DNA of 39,675 nucleotides from CAG-411 sp045124315 (GTDB taxonomy: Bacteria > Bacillota > Clostridia > Lachnospirales > Lachnospiraceae). The position numbers and the translations under genes were made by a program. Shown in pieces: positions 7,198-16,569 of the stretch. The notes beneath the pieces are model-generated. The model saw nothing but the letters and a program-made list of their open reading frames with translations. It was not told the origin of the DNA and did no database searches. Every line of letters starts with the position of its first letter. Position 1 is the stretch's first letter. The stretch covers positions 1 to 39,675 of the forward strand of contig JBGVLO010000174.1 in the NCBI GenBank assembly GCA_045124315.1. The letters are read 5' to 3'.

Positions 7198-8970
7198 ATG
7201 GAGAAATGGATTTTAGAGATGAAAAAGGGGGATTTCAATGGGATTGCACAAGAGTACGGAATCAGCCCAGTGTTAGCGAGAATTATGGTAAATCGTGGGG
7301 TTCGTGAGAAAGAACAGATTCGAAGATACTTAAAAGGAACCATGGAGGATTTGTATGACCCAAGGCTTCTTCTGGATATGGATAAGGCAGTAGACCTGGT
7401 AAGCGAATCCATAGAGAAGAAAGAAAAGATTGGAATTGCCAGTGATTTTGATGTGGATGGTATCTTTTCCAGTATGATCTTATGGACTGCATTTACAAAA
7501 CTGGGAGCAGATTGTTTTATAGAAACACCAAACCGAGTAACAGAAGGGTATGGATTGAATCGAAGAATTGTGGATGACTGTCTGGAAAAGGGAGCAAAAT
7601 TGTTGATTACCTGTGACAATGGAATCGCTGCTTTGGATGCAGTGGAATATGCCAAGGAAAATGGATTTACGGTTGTTGTGACCGATCACCATGAAGTGCC
7701 TTTTGAAGAGAAGGGGGATGGAGAGCGGATTTATATAAAGCCAAAAGCAGATGCTATAGTCAATCCGAAACAGGCAGAGTGCACCTATCCATTTCCGAAG
7801 TTATGCGGAGCGGGTGTGACGTTTAAGCTTGCACAGATTTTATATGAAAGGTATGGTATACTGAAAAGCGAACTGGAGCCGCTAATTGAATATGCGGCCA
7901 TTGCAACTGTTGCGGATGTGATGGATTTGGAGGATGAAAATAGGATTCTTGTGAAAACAGGACTAAAATTGCTGGAACACACAAAAAATAAAGGATTACA
8001 GGCTATCTTAAGAGTCAATAATCTGGAAGGGAAAAGAATTTCTGCTTATCATATTGGTTTTGTAATAGGACCTTGTTTTAATGCTGCAGGAAGATTAGAG
8101 ACGGTAAAGAGTGCCTTGGATCTGCTCATGTGCAATAATGAAGCACAGGCGGAAGTAATGGCGGAGAATCTGAAAGCGTTAAATGACAGTCGAAAGGAAA
8201 TGACCATTCAAGGGTTTGAACAGGCCGTAGAAAAAATAGAACATTCCGATCTGATGAGTGATAAAGTAATACTGGTGAAACTAGAGGAGTGCCATGAGTC
8301 TTTGGTAGGAATCATTGCAGGACGTGTGCGAGAGCGTTACCATAAGCCGGTGATTGTTTTTACTGACGCAGAGGAGGGAATCAAAGGATCTGGAAGATCC
8401 ATAGAGGCTTACAATATGTTTGAGGAACTATTGAAATGCAAAGATCTTTTGGGGCGTTTTGGAGGACATCCTATGGCTGCTGGACTTTCTCTTTTGGAAG
8501 AAAATCTGGAAGAGTTGCGGAGACGATTGAATGAGAATACAACTTTGACAGAAGAAGATCTTCGCCCTGTGGTCCGTATTGATGTGGCCATGCCCATTGA
8601 GTATATTACGGAAGAATTTGTGGAACAATTAGAATTGTTGGAACCTTTTGGAAAGGGAAATCCAAAGCCGATCTTTGCAGAACAGCACTTTCGATTTACA
8701 GGCGGAAATATTATCGGAAAAAATAAAAATGTTATGAAAGCGAAAGTGGTCAATGGGAGCGGTGCTCGTATCGAGGCTTTATATTTTGGGCAGATCGATC
8801 AGTTGCAAGAGTATGTCATTGAGGAATTTGGGCAGCAGGAATGGGAACGAATGTTGCGTGGAGATAGAAATGATGTGGATTTGGGACTCACCTATTATCC
8901 GGATATCAACGAGTATATGGGACGAAAGACGCCTCAGATTGTGATACAGAATTATTGTAGGATTCAGTGA
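7198..8970 (+). CDS. recJ: Single-stranded-DNA-specific exonuclease RecJ
   Basis: 5'-3' ssDNA exonuclease for recombination and mismatch or base-excision repair. The 590-residue protein contains the DHH-phosphoesterase motifs in order: ASDFDVDGIFSS, ITCDNGIAAL, VVVTDHHEVP, NPKQAECTYPFPKLCGAG. The DHHA1 motif GSGRS...GRFGGHPMAAGLSL follows, then a C-terminal OB-like region (LLEPFGKGNPKPIFA, FRFTGGNIIGKNKNV). Length is normal for RecJ. The ATG at 7198 has AAGGAAGGAAGAG upstream. It is bracketed by family A repeats on both sides and is therefore probably its own transcription unit. Confidence 0.94.
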   Translation: MEKWILEMKKGDFNGIAQEYGISPVLARIMVNRGVREKEQIRRYLKGTMEDLYDPRLLLDMDKAVDLVSESIEKKEKIGIASDFDVDGIFSSMILWTAFTKLGADCFIETPNRVTEGYGLNRRIVDDCLEKGAKLLITCDNGIAALDAVEYAKENGFTVVVTDHHEVPFEEKGDGERIYIKPKADAIVNPKQAECTYPFPKLCGAGVTFKLAQILYERYGILKSELEPLIEYAAIATVADVMDLEDENRILVKTGLKLLEHTKNKGLQAILRVNNLEGKRISAYHIGFVIGPCFNAAGRLETVKSALDLLMCNNEAQAEVMAENLKALNDSRKEMTIQGFEQAVEKIEHSDLMSDKVILVKLEECHESLVGIIAGRVRERYHKPVIVFTDAEEGIKGSGRSIEAYNMFEELLKCKDLLGRFGGHPMAAGLSLLEENLEELRRRLNENTTLTEEDLRPVVRIDVAMPIEYITEEFVEQLELLEPFGKGNPKPIFAEQHFRFTGGNIIGKNKNVMKAKVVNGSGARIEALYFGQIDQLQEYVIEEFGQQEWERMLRGDRNDVDLGLTYYPDINEYMGRKTPQIVIQNYCRIQ

Positions 8971-8972
8971 TA

Positions 8973-9240
8973 CTGTTCACAGGTAGGTATTTTCGGTACC
9001 GAAAATACCGTATGAAAGTCTACCGTGTGCAGATTTGGGCAAGTTTTCATGCGCAGCATTGCCCAAATCCGTTACAGTTCACATACCTGTGAACTGTAAC
9101 GCTGTAACAGTTCAGCCAGGGGCTGTCCTGTTACAGCTCACAGCAAGCTTACGCATGCAAATTGCTGTGAGCCACACCTAATTTACACTTTCATACGTCC
9201 TTGCACAGCAATGTGTGCAAGGACTACCTGAACTGTTACG
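8973..9240. repeat. Composite cluster of family A inverted repeats
   Basis: The 378-bp recJ-apt gap is a train of hairpins. In order: a perfect 24-bp palindrome (8986-9009, arms GGTATTTTCGGT), GATTTGGGCAA with its complement (9032-9042/9059-9069), the 30-bp GTTACAGTTCACA palindrome (9071-9100), GCTGTAACAG with CTGTTACAGC (9101-9110/9128-9137), GCTCACAGCAA with TTGCTGTGAGC (9136-9146/9162-9172), and GTCCTTGCACA with TGTGCAAGGAC (9197-9207/9214-9224). The part 9104-9239 recurs in inverted orientation at 30553-30689 with about nine in ten bases conserved, which shows it is a mobile or dispersed repeat and not recJ-specific regulation. Confidence 0.88.
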
Positions 9241-9269
9241 TAACGATTCAGTAACCAATTTCTCCTTTA

Positions 9270-9298
9270 TTGCTATTTGCAAAGGGAAATGCTATAAT
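9270..9298 (+). promoter_or_regulatory. Promoter of apt
   Basis: TTGCTA (9270-9275), 17-bp spacer, TATAAT (9293-9298), about 50 bp before the apt start. Consensus -10 and optimal spacing make this one of the clearest sigma-A-type promoters in the window. Confidence 0.78.
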
Positions 9299-9348
9299 AT
9301 TTATAATTGTACAAGAATGACAAAATGGCTCAGCAGGAGGAGATACAT

Positions 9349-9876
9349 ATGAGTAAGAAGTTGGAAGATTATGTGAGAAGTATACCGGATTTTCCGGAAA
9401 AAGGAATTATTTTTCGAGATATCACTACAGTGTTACAGGATAAAGATGGATTTCAGCTTGCCATCGATAGTATGCAAAAGGAATTAGATGGAGTAGAATT
9501 TGATGCAGTATTAGGTGCAGAGTCGAGAGGGTTTATTTTTGGGGCGCCTTTAGCATATAATATGAAGAAGGCGTTTGTACCGGTTCGAAAAAAAGGAAAG
9601 TTACCTTGTGAGACGGTATCAATGGAATATGAATTGGAATATGGAACTGCAGAATTGGAAATGCATAAAGATTCCATTAAGCCGGGAGACAAAGTTGTGC
9701 TTGTAGATGATTTGATTGCTACAGGAGGTACCATTGAAGCTACTGTCAGATTGGTAGAAATGCTTGGTGGAACAGTTGTAAAGATTATCTTCCTGATGGA
9801 GTTAGAGGGACTGAAGGGAAGAGAGAAGTTGGCAGATTACGATGTGGCTTCTGTCATTAAGTATCCGGGAAAATAA
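9349..9876 (+). CDS. apt: Adenine phosphoribosyltransferase
   Basis: Converts adenine and PRPP to AMP in purine salvage. The 175-residue protein matches the family from MSKKLEDYVRSIPDFPEKGI through FRDITTVL, AVLGAESRGFIFG, PVRKKGKLP and the PRPP-binding loop VVLVDDLIATGGT. I set the start at 9349, where AGGAGGAG precedes the ATG at ideal distance, rather than the in-frame ATG at 9307, which lies on the promoter's expected 5' leader and lacks a site. rel follows after 48 bp; apt-rel adjacency is frequent in Firmicutes and couples nucleotide salvage to stringent control. Confidence 0.95.
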   Translation: MSKKLEDYVRSIPDFPEKGIIFRDITTVLQDKDGFQLAIDSMQKELDGVEFDAVLGAESRGFIFGAPLAYNMKKAFVPVRKKGKLPCETVSMEYELEYGTAELEMHKDSIKPGDKVVLVDDLIATGGTIEATVRLVEMLGGTVVKIIFLMELEGLKGREKLADYDVASVIKYPGK

Positions 9877-9924
9877 AAATGTAATCAAAAGAATTACAGG
9901 GGATAAAATACAGGTGGTGGTTCG

Positions 9925-12225
9925 ATGAAGAAAACTGGAATAGAAGATATTAAAGAAAATGAAGTAGGGCATGCATCAAACGATATATCTGCCCCTGCAC
10001 ATTTTACCGATCCAGATATTTTGTACAGACAATTGATGGAGACTGTGAGAAATTATCATCCATCCAGCGACTTGTCTGATATTGAGAAAGCATATGAAGT
10101 GGCAAGAGGTGCCCATAAAGATCAGAAAAGAAAGTCCGGGGAACCATATATTATCCATCCAATCTGTGTGGGTATTATTTTGGCAGAGCTGGAGCTGGAT
10201 AAGGAAACCATTATAGCAGGGTTGTTACATGATGTTGTAGAAGATACCGAAGTTACTTCGGACGAATTGGCAGATATGTTTAGTCCTGAGGTTGCCTTAC
10301 TGGTGGATGGGGTTACAAAATTAACCCAGTTGAATTATTCTGATGATAAGATTGAGTTACAGGCTGAGAATTTGCGTAAGATGTTTTTGGCTATGGCAAA
10401 GGATATTCGTGTCATCCTTATTAAGCTTGCGGACCGTCTTCATAATATGCGTACACTGGAATATATGAAGCCGGAGAAGCAGAAGATTAAGGCCAGAGAA
10501 ACCATGGATATCTATTCGCCAATTGCACAGCGACTGGGTATTTCCAAGATTAAGATAGAATTAGATGATTTGTCTTTGCGTTATCTGGAACCAGAGGCCT
10601 ATAAGGATCTTACGGTTAAGATCAATGCAAAAAAATATAATAGAGACGCATTTATCAAAGATATCATTGCAGAAGTATCCAAGGGAATCCGTAATGCCAA
10701 TATAGATGCAAAGATTGATGGACGTGTGAAACATTTTTTTAGCATTTATCGTAAGATGAAGAATCAGAATAAAACATTAGATCAAATCTATGACCTGTTT
10801 GCAGTGCGTATCATCGTGGAGAGTGTAAAAGATTGTTATGCAGCACTTGGTGTGATTCATGAGATGTATACTCCAATACCGGGTAGATTTAAGGATTATA
10901 TTGCCATGCCAAAACCAAATATGTATCAGTCCCTGCATACCACATTGATCGGACCTACCGGAATTCCTTTCGAAATTCAGATTCGTACGGTTGAGATGCA
11001 TCGAACAGCAGAGTATGGTATCGCGGCTCACTGGAAGTACAAGGAAGGGATGGATGGATCAAACGAGAAGGCAAGTGAGGAGGAGAAACTTTCCTGGTTG
11101 CGTCAGATATTGGAATGGCAGAAAGATATGTCGGACAATCATGAGTTTTTGAGTCTACTTAAGAGTGATTTGAATCTGTTTGCAGATAATGTATATTGTT
11201 TTACCCCTTCAGGAGATGTGCTTAATCTCCCTTCTGGTTCTACACCGATTGATTTTGCCTATGCGATCCATAGTGCAGTGGGGAATAAGATGGTAGGCGC
11301 CAGAGTCAATGGCAAGCTTGTGAATATCGATTACCAGATCAAGAATGGAGACCGTATTGAAGTCCTCACTTCCCAAAATTCCAAGGGACCAAGTAGAGAC
11401 TGGCTGAATCTTGCAAAGAGTACACAGGCTAAGAACAAGATCAACCAATGGTTTAAATCCGAATTTAAGGAAGAAAATATCATAAAAGGAAAAGAATTGC
11501 TTAGTACCTATTGTAAAACACATAATCTTTCGCTTGGGGATTTGACAAAACCGGAGTATATTGAGGTAGCAATTCGTAGATTTGGGTTCAGAGACTGGGA
11601 GTCTATATGTGCTGCAGTAGGACATGGCGGATTAAAAGAAGGTCAGGTTATTTCCAGATTACAAGACGAGTACAACAAGCAGCATAAAGCTCAGATTACA
11701 GACGAATTAGTAAAAGAGCAGTTGAACAGCAACCGAGGAAGCGTAAAGCCGGCTGCATTAGTGCATTCCAAGAGTGGAATTATTGTACAGGGCTTAAATG
11801 ATGTGGCAGTTCGTTTTTCTAAGTGTTGTAGTCCGGTTCCCGGTGATGAAATCATAGGATTTGTTACGAGAGGAAGAGGTGTATCCATTCATAGAACAGA
11901 CTGTGTGAATGTGTTAAACTTGCCGGAAGAAGACAGGGAGCGAATGATTGAAGCTGAGTGGGGGAGTAAGGAAGTTACCGCAGAACTTTACGATACAGAG
12001 ATTGCAATTTATGCCAACAATCGCACAGGTGTACTTACCGATATTTCCCGTATTTTTACAGAGAATAAAATCGACATTAAGTCTATGAATGTACGTACCA
12101 GTAAGAAAGGAACCGCAACTATTACCATTGGTTTTGAGACCCATGGTGTGGAGCAGTTGCGTGTATTAGTGCAAAAACTAAAAGCGGTGGAAAGTGTAAT
12201 AGATATTGAGAGAACATCGAATTAA
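9925..12225 (+). CDS. rel: Bifunctional (p)ppGpp synthetase/hydrolase, RelA/SpoT family
   Basis: Makes and degrades the alarmone (p)ppGpp. The 766 residues carry a hydrolase HD domain (AGLLHDVVEDTEVT, LADRLHNMRTLEYM, intact His-Asp residues), the synthetase domain (GRVKHFFSIYRKM, YQSLHTTLIGPTG, EIQIRTVEMHRTAEYGIAAHW), a TGS domain (VYCFTPSGDVLNLPSGSTPIDFAY), a zinc-finger-like segment (FSKCCSPVPGDEI...HRTDC), and a C-terminal ACT domain. Both catalytic halves look intact, so this is a Rel-type bifunctional enzyme. The start at 9925 has a modest GGTGGTGG site. The next gene begins 15 bp downstream, suggesting one operon with apt. Confidence 0.95.
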   Translation: MKKTGIEDIKENEVGHASNDISAPAHFTDPDILYRQLMETVRNYHPSSDLSDIEKAYEVARGAHKDQKRKSGEPYIIHPICVGIILAELELDKETIIAGLLHDVVEDTEVTSDELADMFSPEVALLVDGVTKLTQLNYSDDKIELQAENLRKMFLAMAKDIRVILIKLADRLHNMRTLEYMKPEKQKIKARETMDIYSPIAQRLGISKIKIELDDLSLRYLEPEAYKDLTVKINAKKYNRDAFIKDIIAEVSKGIRNANIDAKIDGRVKHFFSIYRKMKNQNKTLDQIYDLFAVRIIVESVKDCYAALGVIHEMYTPIPGRFKDYIAMPKPNMYQSLHTTLIGPTGIPFEIQIRTVEMHRTAEYGIAAHWKYKEGMDGSNEKASEEEKLSWLRQILEWQKDMSDNHEFLSLLKSDLNLFADNVYCFTPSGDVLNLPSGSTPIDFAYAIHSAVGNKMVGARVNGKLVNIDYQIKNGDRIEVLTSQNSKGPSRDWLNLAKSTQAKNKINQWFKSEFKEENIIKGKELLSTYCKTHNLSLGDLTKPEYIEVAIRRFGFRDWESICAAVGHGGLKEGQVISRLQDEYNKQHKAQITDELVKEQLNSNRGSVKPAALVHSKSGIIVQGLNDVAVRFSKCCSPVPGDEIIGFVTRGRGVSIHRTDCVNVLNLPEEDRERMIEAEWGSKEVTAELYDTEIAIYANNRTGVLTDISRIFTENKIDIKSMNVRTSKKGTATITIGFETHGVEQLRVLVQKLKAVESVIDIERTSN

Positions 12226-12240
12226 TGAAATGAGGAAAAT

Positions 12241-12861
12241 ATGAGAATTAATAAAATGACAGTTGGTCCATTGAGTACAAATTGCTATATCGTCAGCGAT
12301 GAGAATACTGGGAAGGCTGTGATCATTGATCCAGGAGCTCAGGCAGATCGTATTCAGTCTAAGATTACAGAACTTGACTTATCCGTAGAAGCAATCTTAT
12401 TGACCCATGGACATTTTGATCATATGATGGCAGCAGAAGAGTTGCGAAAAGCATATGGAGCAGATATTTATATTGGAAAGAAAGAGAAGCAATTGCTTGG
12501 CAATACCGATACTAATCTTTCGGAAATGTTTGGAAAGCCTTATGCGATTGTTGCAGATCAGTATGTGGAAGAGGGCATGGAACTTGCCTTGGCAGGTGTG
12601 ACCTTCCGTGTGATCGATACACCGGGACATACAGAAGGCGGTGTGTGCTATTATGTGAAAGAATACGAAGCTGCCTTTAGTGGAGATACTATTTTTTATG
12701 AATCGGTAGGAAGAACGGATTTTCCTACCGGTAGTATGCGTGTTCTGGTAGAGTCGATTCATGAGAAGATTTTTACATTACCGGAGGATACACAGTTGTT
12801 TCCAGGACATGGAAACAGCACAACAGTAGGATACGAAAAACAGAATAATCTTTATGCATAG
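12241..12861 (+). CDS. Metallo-beta-lactamase-fold hydrolase, glyoxalase II-like
   Basis: A 206-residue zinc hydrolase with the family ligands THGHFDH (HxHxDH), DTPGHTEGG, FSGDTIF and LFPGHG. Single-domain proteins of this size (YcbL-like) hydrolyse thioesters such as S-lactoylglutathione analogues, but the true substrate is not apparent. In Firmicutes such a gene commonly follows rel. The start at 12241 has ATGAGGAAA just upstream, overlapping the short space after rel, so it is likely cotranscribed. Confidence 0.88.
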   Translation: MRINKMTVGPLSTNCYIVSDENTGKAVIIDPGAQADRIQSKITELDLSVEAILLTHGHFDHMMAAEELRKAYGADIYIGKKEKQLLGNTDTNLSEMFGKPYAIVADQYVEEGMELALAGVTFRVIDTPGHTEGGVCYYVKEYEAAFSGDTIFYESVGRTDFPTGSMRVLVESIHEKIFTLPEDTQLFPGHGNSTTVGYEKQNNLYA

Positions 12862-12920
12862 AGTTTAGGAAACAGGAGAGAAAACTTGTCTTAGCTTTTA
12901 TGTGCCGGAAAGGAAAAAAT

Positions 12921-14483
12921 ATGATAGCTATTCAGATGTCCAAAGACGATTTCGTATATGATGTACAGGGGTTGTGTAAATCTTTTTACCCGGATGTGCA
13001 GATTGAGATGGTGAATTGGAATGAGGGGAATAGTAAGGGAGAATTTGAAATAACCATTTGTGTATGCATGGAGAAAGAGTATGTAGAGGTTTCTTTTGAT
13101 GGTGAAGGAAAGAAGCTCTCCAAGCGTCTTTTGGTGACAGAAGATGGGAGAAGAGCATACAAAAATGTTTTGAAAAAAAGTCTGTATCAGGTGCTTTCTC
13201 AAGCTACAGGGAAAAAGTTGCCGTGGGGAACTCTGACCGGTGTCCGACCTACCAAATTATTGATGGAACGGTTGGAGATGGGAGAAACAAAAGAACAGAT
13301 TGAAGAATATATGGAACAACACTATTTCTGTTCCAAAGAGAAGATTGATCTAGGCTATACAATTTCAGAAAAAGAACGGAATATATTAAAGGAAATTGAT
13401 CACAAGAATGGGTACAGTCTGTATATAGGAATCCCGTTTTGTCCCACAAGATGTGCCTATTGTTCCTTTCCATCTTATCCTATGGAGAATTTTGGTGAAT
13501 TAATGGACGCGTATCTGCAGGCATTATATAAGGAGATCGATTATGTTGCCAGTAAGAGCTGGAAACCAAAGTTATCTACAGTATATGTGGGAGGTGGTAC
13601 ACCCACTACGCTGTCTTCAGAACAATTGCGGGCATTGTTGCGTAAGATAAAACAGGCGTTTCCTATGGATCAGGTAGTGGAATTTACTGTGGAAGCGGGA
13701 AGACCGGATAGTATTACCAAAGAGAAGTTGGAAGCAATGAAAGAAGAAGGTGTTACGAGGATTTCTATCAATCCACAGACTATGAACGATATGACTTTGG
13801 AAAAGATTGGAAGGGAACATTCGGTAGAACAGGTGAAAGAAGCATATTGGATGGCTCGCAGTATGGGATTTGATAATATCAATATGGATCTCATATTAGG
13901 ATTACCGGGAGAGACACCGGAAGATGTAGCGGTTACATTGGAGCAGGTAGAAGAATTGGAACCGGATAGTCTGACAGCCCATTCCCTTGTTTTAAAACGG
14001 GCAGCCCGTCTTAATGTAGATTGGGTCAATGAGGAGAACGGAAGGAAAAGAAAAGGGGAAGAATCTGCACGAAGTGTATATGGTGTAGAGGGCGAAACCG
14101 GATCTATGTCAGGTTTGATGGAAAGCTTTGCAAAGAGTCATGGGTATGAACCTTATTATATGTATAGACAGAAAAATGCTACAGGAACAGACAGTGACAG
14201 CAGAGAGAATATTGGGTATTCTAAGCGTGGAAAAGAATGTATCTATAATATATTAATTATGGAAGAGAAACAAACCATTCTTGCTTTGGGTGCAGGTGCA
14301 TCATCGAAATTTCTGTTGCCATCTGGAAAGAAATTGATTGAACGTGTGGAAAATGTAAAAAGTATTACAGACTATATTTCTCGAATTGACGAGATGATAG
14401 CAAGAAAAGAACAGTTTTGGCAGGAACACAAAGAAGCATTTCAAATGTGCGAGACAGAATCAATGCACGGAAATGGGGTGTGA
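12921..14483 (+). CDS. hemZ: Oxygen-independent coproporphyrinogen III oxidase-like radical SAM protein HemZ
   Basis: Radical SAM protein of the HemN/HemZ class. The 520-residue chain has a family-specific N-terminal extension (about 1-165, including PWGTLTGVRPTKLL). The core follows with GIPFCPTRCAYCSFPSYP (Fe-S cysteines in CxxxCxxC), YVGGGTPTTLS, EAGRPDSI, INPQTMND and LILGLPGETPED. This arrangement fits HemZ rather than HemN, HemW or the biotin synthase group. I chose the ATG at 12921 with AAAGGA upstream over 12900. Whether it still acts in heme synthesis in an anaerobe is unclear; no other heme gene is present. Its stop codon is 2 bp from the next gene's start. Confidence 0.9.
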   Translation: MIAIQMSKDDFVYDVQGLCKSFYPDVQIEMVNWNEGNSKGEFEITICVCMEKEYVEVSFDGEGKKLSKRLLVTEDGRRAYKNVLKKSLYQVLSQATGKKLPWGTLTGVRPTKLLMERLEMGETKEQIEEYMEQHYFCSKEKIDLGYTISEKERNILKEIDHKNGYSLYIGIPFCPTRCAYCSFPSYPMENFGELMDAYLQALYKEIDYVASKSWKPKLSTVYVGGGTPTTLSSEQLRALLRKIKQAFPMDQVVEFTVEAGRPDSITKEKLEAMKEEGVTRISINPQTMNDMTLEKIGREHSVEQVKEAYWMARSMGFDNINMDLILGLPGETPEDVAVTLEQVEELEPDSLTAHSLVLKRAARLNVDWVNEENGRKRKGEESARSVYGVEGETGSMSGLMESFAKSHGYEPYYMYRQKNATGTDSDSRENIGYSKRGKECIYNILIMEEKQTILALGAGASSKFLLPSGKKLIERVENVKSITDYISRIDEMIARKEQFWQEHKEAFQMCETESMHGNGV

Positions 14484-14485
14484 AT

Positions 14486-15151
14486 ATGGTAGACATGGAT
14501 TATCAGGACTATAGTAAACTAGAGACGTTAGAGGATTCTATCAAGACAGAACTGGTGGATGTAATTAGCCATGGAATTGTAGTCAGCAATCTTGCCGTAT
14601 TACTGGCCCGTGAGTTAGGGGAAGATGAGGCGTTTTGTAGAGAGATTGCCATAGCAGGATTATTGCATGACATTGGAAAAATTAAAATGAACCGTTATTT
14701 ATACGGAAAGGATTCCTTGGCGGTTGAAGAGATGAAGTACTTCCGAATGCATTCAGTATATAGTCATGATGTATTAAGCAGATTGAATTATTCACAGATT
14801 GTGCAGGAATCGGTATTTCATCATCATGAGAATGCAGACGGCAGTGGGTATCCACACAATTTGATAGGAAAACAGATACCATATGGCGCAAGAATTCTTC
14901 ATGTCTGTGATGTGTTTGCCGCTTTGACTTCTAAAAGAAGTTATCGTGCGGCCTTTGATCAGGAAGCAGCCATAGAGGTAATGTTGGAGGAGACGAAGAA
15001 CTTTGATATTGAGATTTTTTTGGCATTTTTGAAGGTGATGCATTCGGAACAGTTTGAAACCGTGTGCAATCAGGAAGAATATGAGCGAATTTCTGAAAAA
15101 ATAAGAACAACCATGTTTGAGTCAGATTTACTTGGAAATGAATTATTATAG
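14486..15151 (+). CDS. HD-GYP-type phosphodiesterase
   Basis: A 221-residue protein consisting almost only of an HD domain of the HD-GYP subclass. It has GLLHDIGKIK, FRMHSVYSHDVL, HHENADGSGYP and VCDVFAALTSKRSYR. These correspond to the metal site and GYP signature of cyclic di-GMP (or related cyclic dinucleotide) phosphodiesterases. There is no receiver, PAS or membrane segment, so its input is unknown. I set the start at 14486, where MVDMDYQDYSKL begins 2 bp after the hemZ stop with a GGGGTG site; the frame extends upstream inside hemZ but that is probably incidental. Confidence 0.85.
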   Translation: MVDMDYQDYSKLETLEDSIKTELVDVISHGIVVSNLAVLLARELGEDEAFCREIAIAGLLHDIGKIKMNRYLYGKDSLAVEEMKYFRMHSVYSHDVLSRLNYSQIVQESVFHHHENADGSGYPHNLIGKQIPYGARILHVCDVFAALTSKRSYRAAFDQEAAIEVMLEETKNFDIEIFLAFLKVMHSEQFETVCNQEEYERISEKIRTTMFESDLLGNELL

Positions 15152-15160
15152 GTATATAAT

Positions 15161-15184
15161 AATACCAGGGTCAAAAGGTCTGAA
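15161..15184. repeat. Family B end fragment
   Basis: Contains ATACCAGGGTCAAAAGGTCT, identical to the reverse complement of the right end of the 16570-16784 element. Only one end is present here, followed by a degraded TGAACCCGC at 15198. The rest of the 159-bp gap to hisS shows no T-box motif or clear promoter. Confidence 0.7.
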
Positions 15185-15310
15185 ACTATAATAGGCCTGA
15201 ACCCGCAACAGACTTATGTAGAAAAGGATATTTCGTAGGTGAAGAAGAGTTGAAAAATACAGAACAGCAAAGCCGTTCGTATACATAGATAAGAAATGGA
15301 GGAACTAAAA

Positions 15311-16558
15311 GTGATTACACAGAGACCAAAGGGTACCCAGGATTGGTATGGAGAAAGCATGCAGCAGAGAACTGTCTTGGAGAAGATGGCAAGAGAGTTA
15401 TGTAAGGTATATAACATCAAAGAAGTGATTACTCCTGTATTTGAGCACACAGAGTTGTTTCAACGAGGAGTTGGAGAGACTACAGATGTAGTGCAGAAAG
15501 AAATGTATACCTTTACCGACAAAGGAGATCGTAGCATTTCTTTGAAACCGGAAGGTACTGCTGGGGCTATGCGCGCATATTTGGAGAATAGTATGTATGC
15601 AGAGAGTCAGCCAACGAAAATGTTTTATGTTACACCTGCTTTTCGTTATGAGAAGCCACAAAGTGGAAGATTAAGACAACATCACCAATTTGGTGTTGAA
15701 TTTGTAGGCTCCAAGAGTCCTTTGGCAGAAGTAGAGTTGATCACTTTGATCACAACCTTTATTCGTAAGTTGGGATTACAGGATGCAAAACTTCATATCA
15801 ACAGTATTGGTTGCTCTCGCTGTCGTAAAACTTATAACGATGCCCTTTTGTCTTACCTTAAGAAGCACGAGGACAAGCTATGTGCTACTTGTAAAGAGAG
15901 AATGCAAAAGAACCCGTTGCGTGTAATTGACTGTAAGGTTCCAGAATGCAAGGAAATCGTTGCCAATGCACCTCGCACCATTGATTATCTGGATGAGGAA
16001 TGCAAGGAACATTTTGAAGAGTTGCAGAGTTTATTGACTCAGTTAAATATTCCATATGAGATTGATACCGGTATTGTACGTGGATTGGATTACTACACAA
16101 AGACCGTATTTGAATTTGTAAATTCCGATGGATTTACCCTTTGTGGTGGCGGAAGATATGATAATCTGATTCATGAAATTGATGGAAAACAGGATATCCC
16201 ATCTGTAGGATTTGGAATGGGAATTGAACGAATTCTTTACTTCTTGGAAAAAGAAGGAATTGAACTTGAAAAGGCACCAGCACCAGAATTGTATGTTGGA
16301 ATTTTAGGTAAGGAAGCAAGAGCGAAAGCGTATCAGTTGGTAAATCAGTTGCGTTTGGCAGGAGTTGTTGCTGAGACAGATTACATGGATCGTAGTGTGA
16401 AAGCACAGATGAAGTATGCAAATAAAATTGGAGCAAAGAATACGGTTGTACTGGGAACAGATGAACTGGAAAAAGGAATTGCTACTATTAAGAATATGGA
16501 GACACACGAACAGAAGGAAGTAGCTTTGGATGAGATCGCTGGTCTTTTCTTAGACTAA
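15311..16558 (+). CDS. hisS: Histidyl-tRNA synthetase, GTG start
   Basis: Charges tRNA-His. The 415-residue class II synthetase shows QRPKGTQDWYG at the start, the motif-1/2 region (PAFRYEKPQSGRLRQHHQFGVE), the histidine-specific GIVRGLDYYTKTVFEF and GGGRYDNLI, motif 3 GFGMGIERIL, and a C-terminal anticodon-binding domain. I place the start at the GTG at 15311 because GGAGG lies 7 nt before it and the protein then begins like other HisRS. The in-frame ATG at 15296 has no ribosome site and would overlap this one. The neighbour aspS is another synthetase gene, separated by a repeat element. Confidence 0.95.
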   Translation: MITQRPKGTQDWYGESMQQRTVLEKMARELCKVYNIKEVITPVFEHTELFQRGVGETTDVVQKEMYTFTDKGDRSISLKPEGTAGAMRAYLENSMYAESQPTKMFYVTPAFRYEKPQSGRLRQHHQFGVEFVGSKSPLAEVELITLITTFIRKLGLQDAKLHINSIGCSRCRKTYNDALLSYLKKHEDKLCATCKERMQKNPLRVIDCKVPECKEIVANAPRTIDYLDEECKEHFEELQSLLTQLNIPYEIDTGIVRGLDYYTKTVFEFVNSDGFTLCGGGRYDNLIHEIDGKQDIPSVGFGMGIERILYFLEKEGIELEKAPAPELYVGILGKEARAKAYQLVNQLRLAGVVAETDYMDRSVKAQMKYANKIGAKNTVVLGTDELEKGIATIKNMETHEQKEVALDEIAGLFLD

Positions 16559-16569
16559 GGATTGAATCG

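Noticed and set aside
8973..9240. CRISPR array
   Set aside because: The units are inverted repeats of different sequence, not direct repeats with unique equal-length spacers, and no cas gene is near.
15152..15310. T-box leader before hisS
   Set aside because: The gap is only 159 bp, has no AGGGTGG-type motif or terminator, and part of it is a family B repeat fragment.
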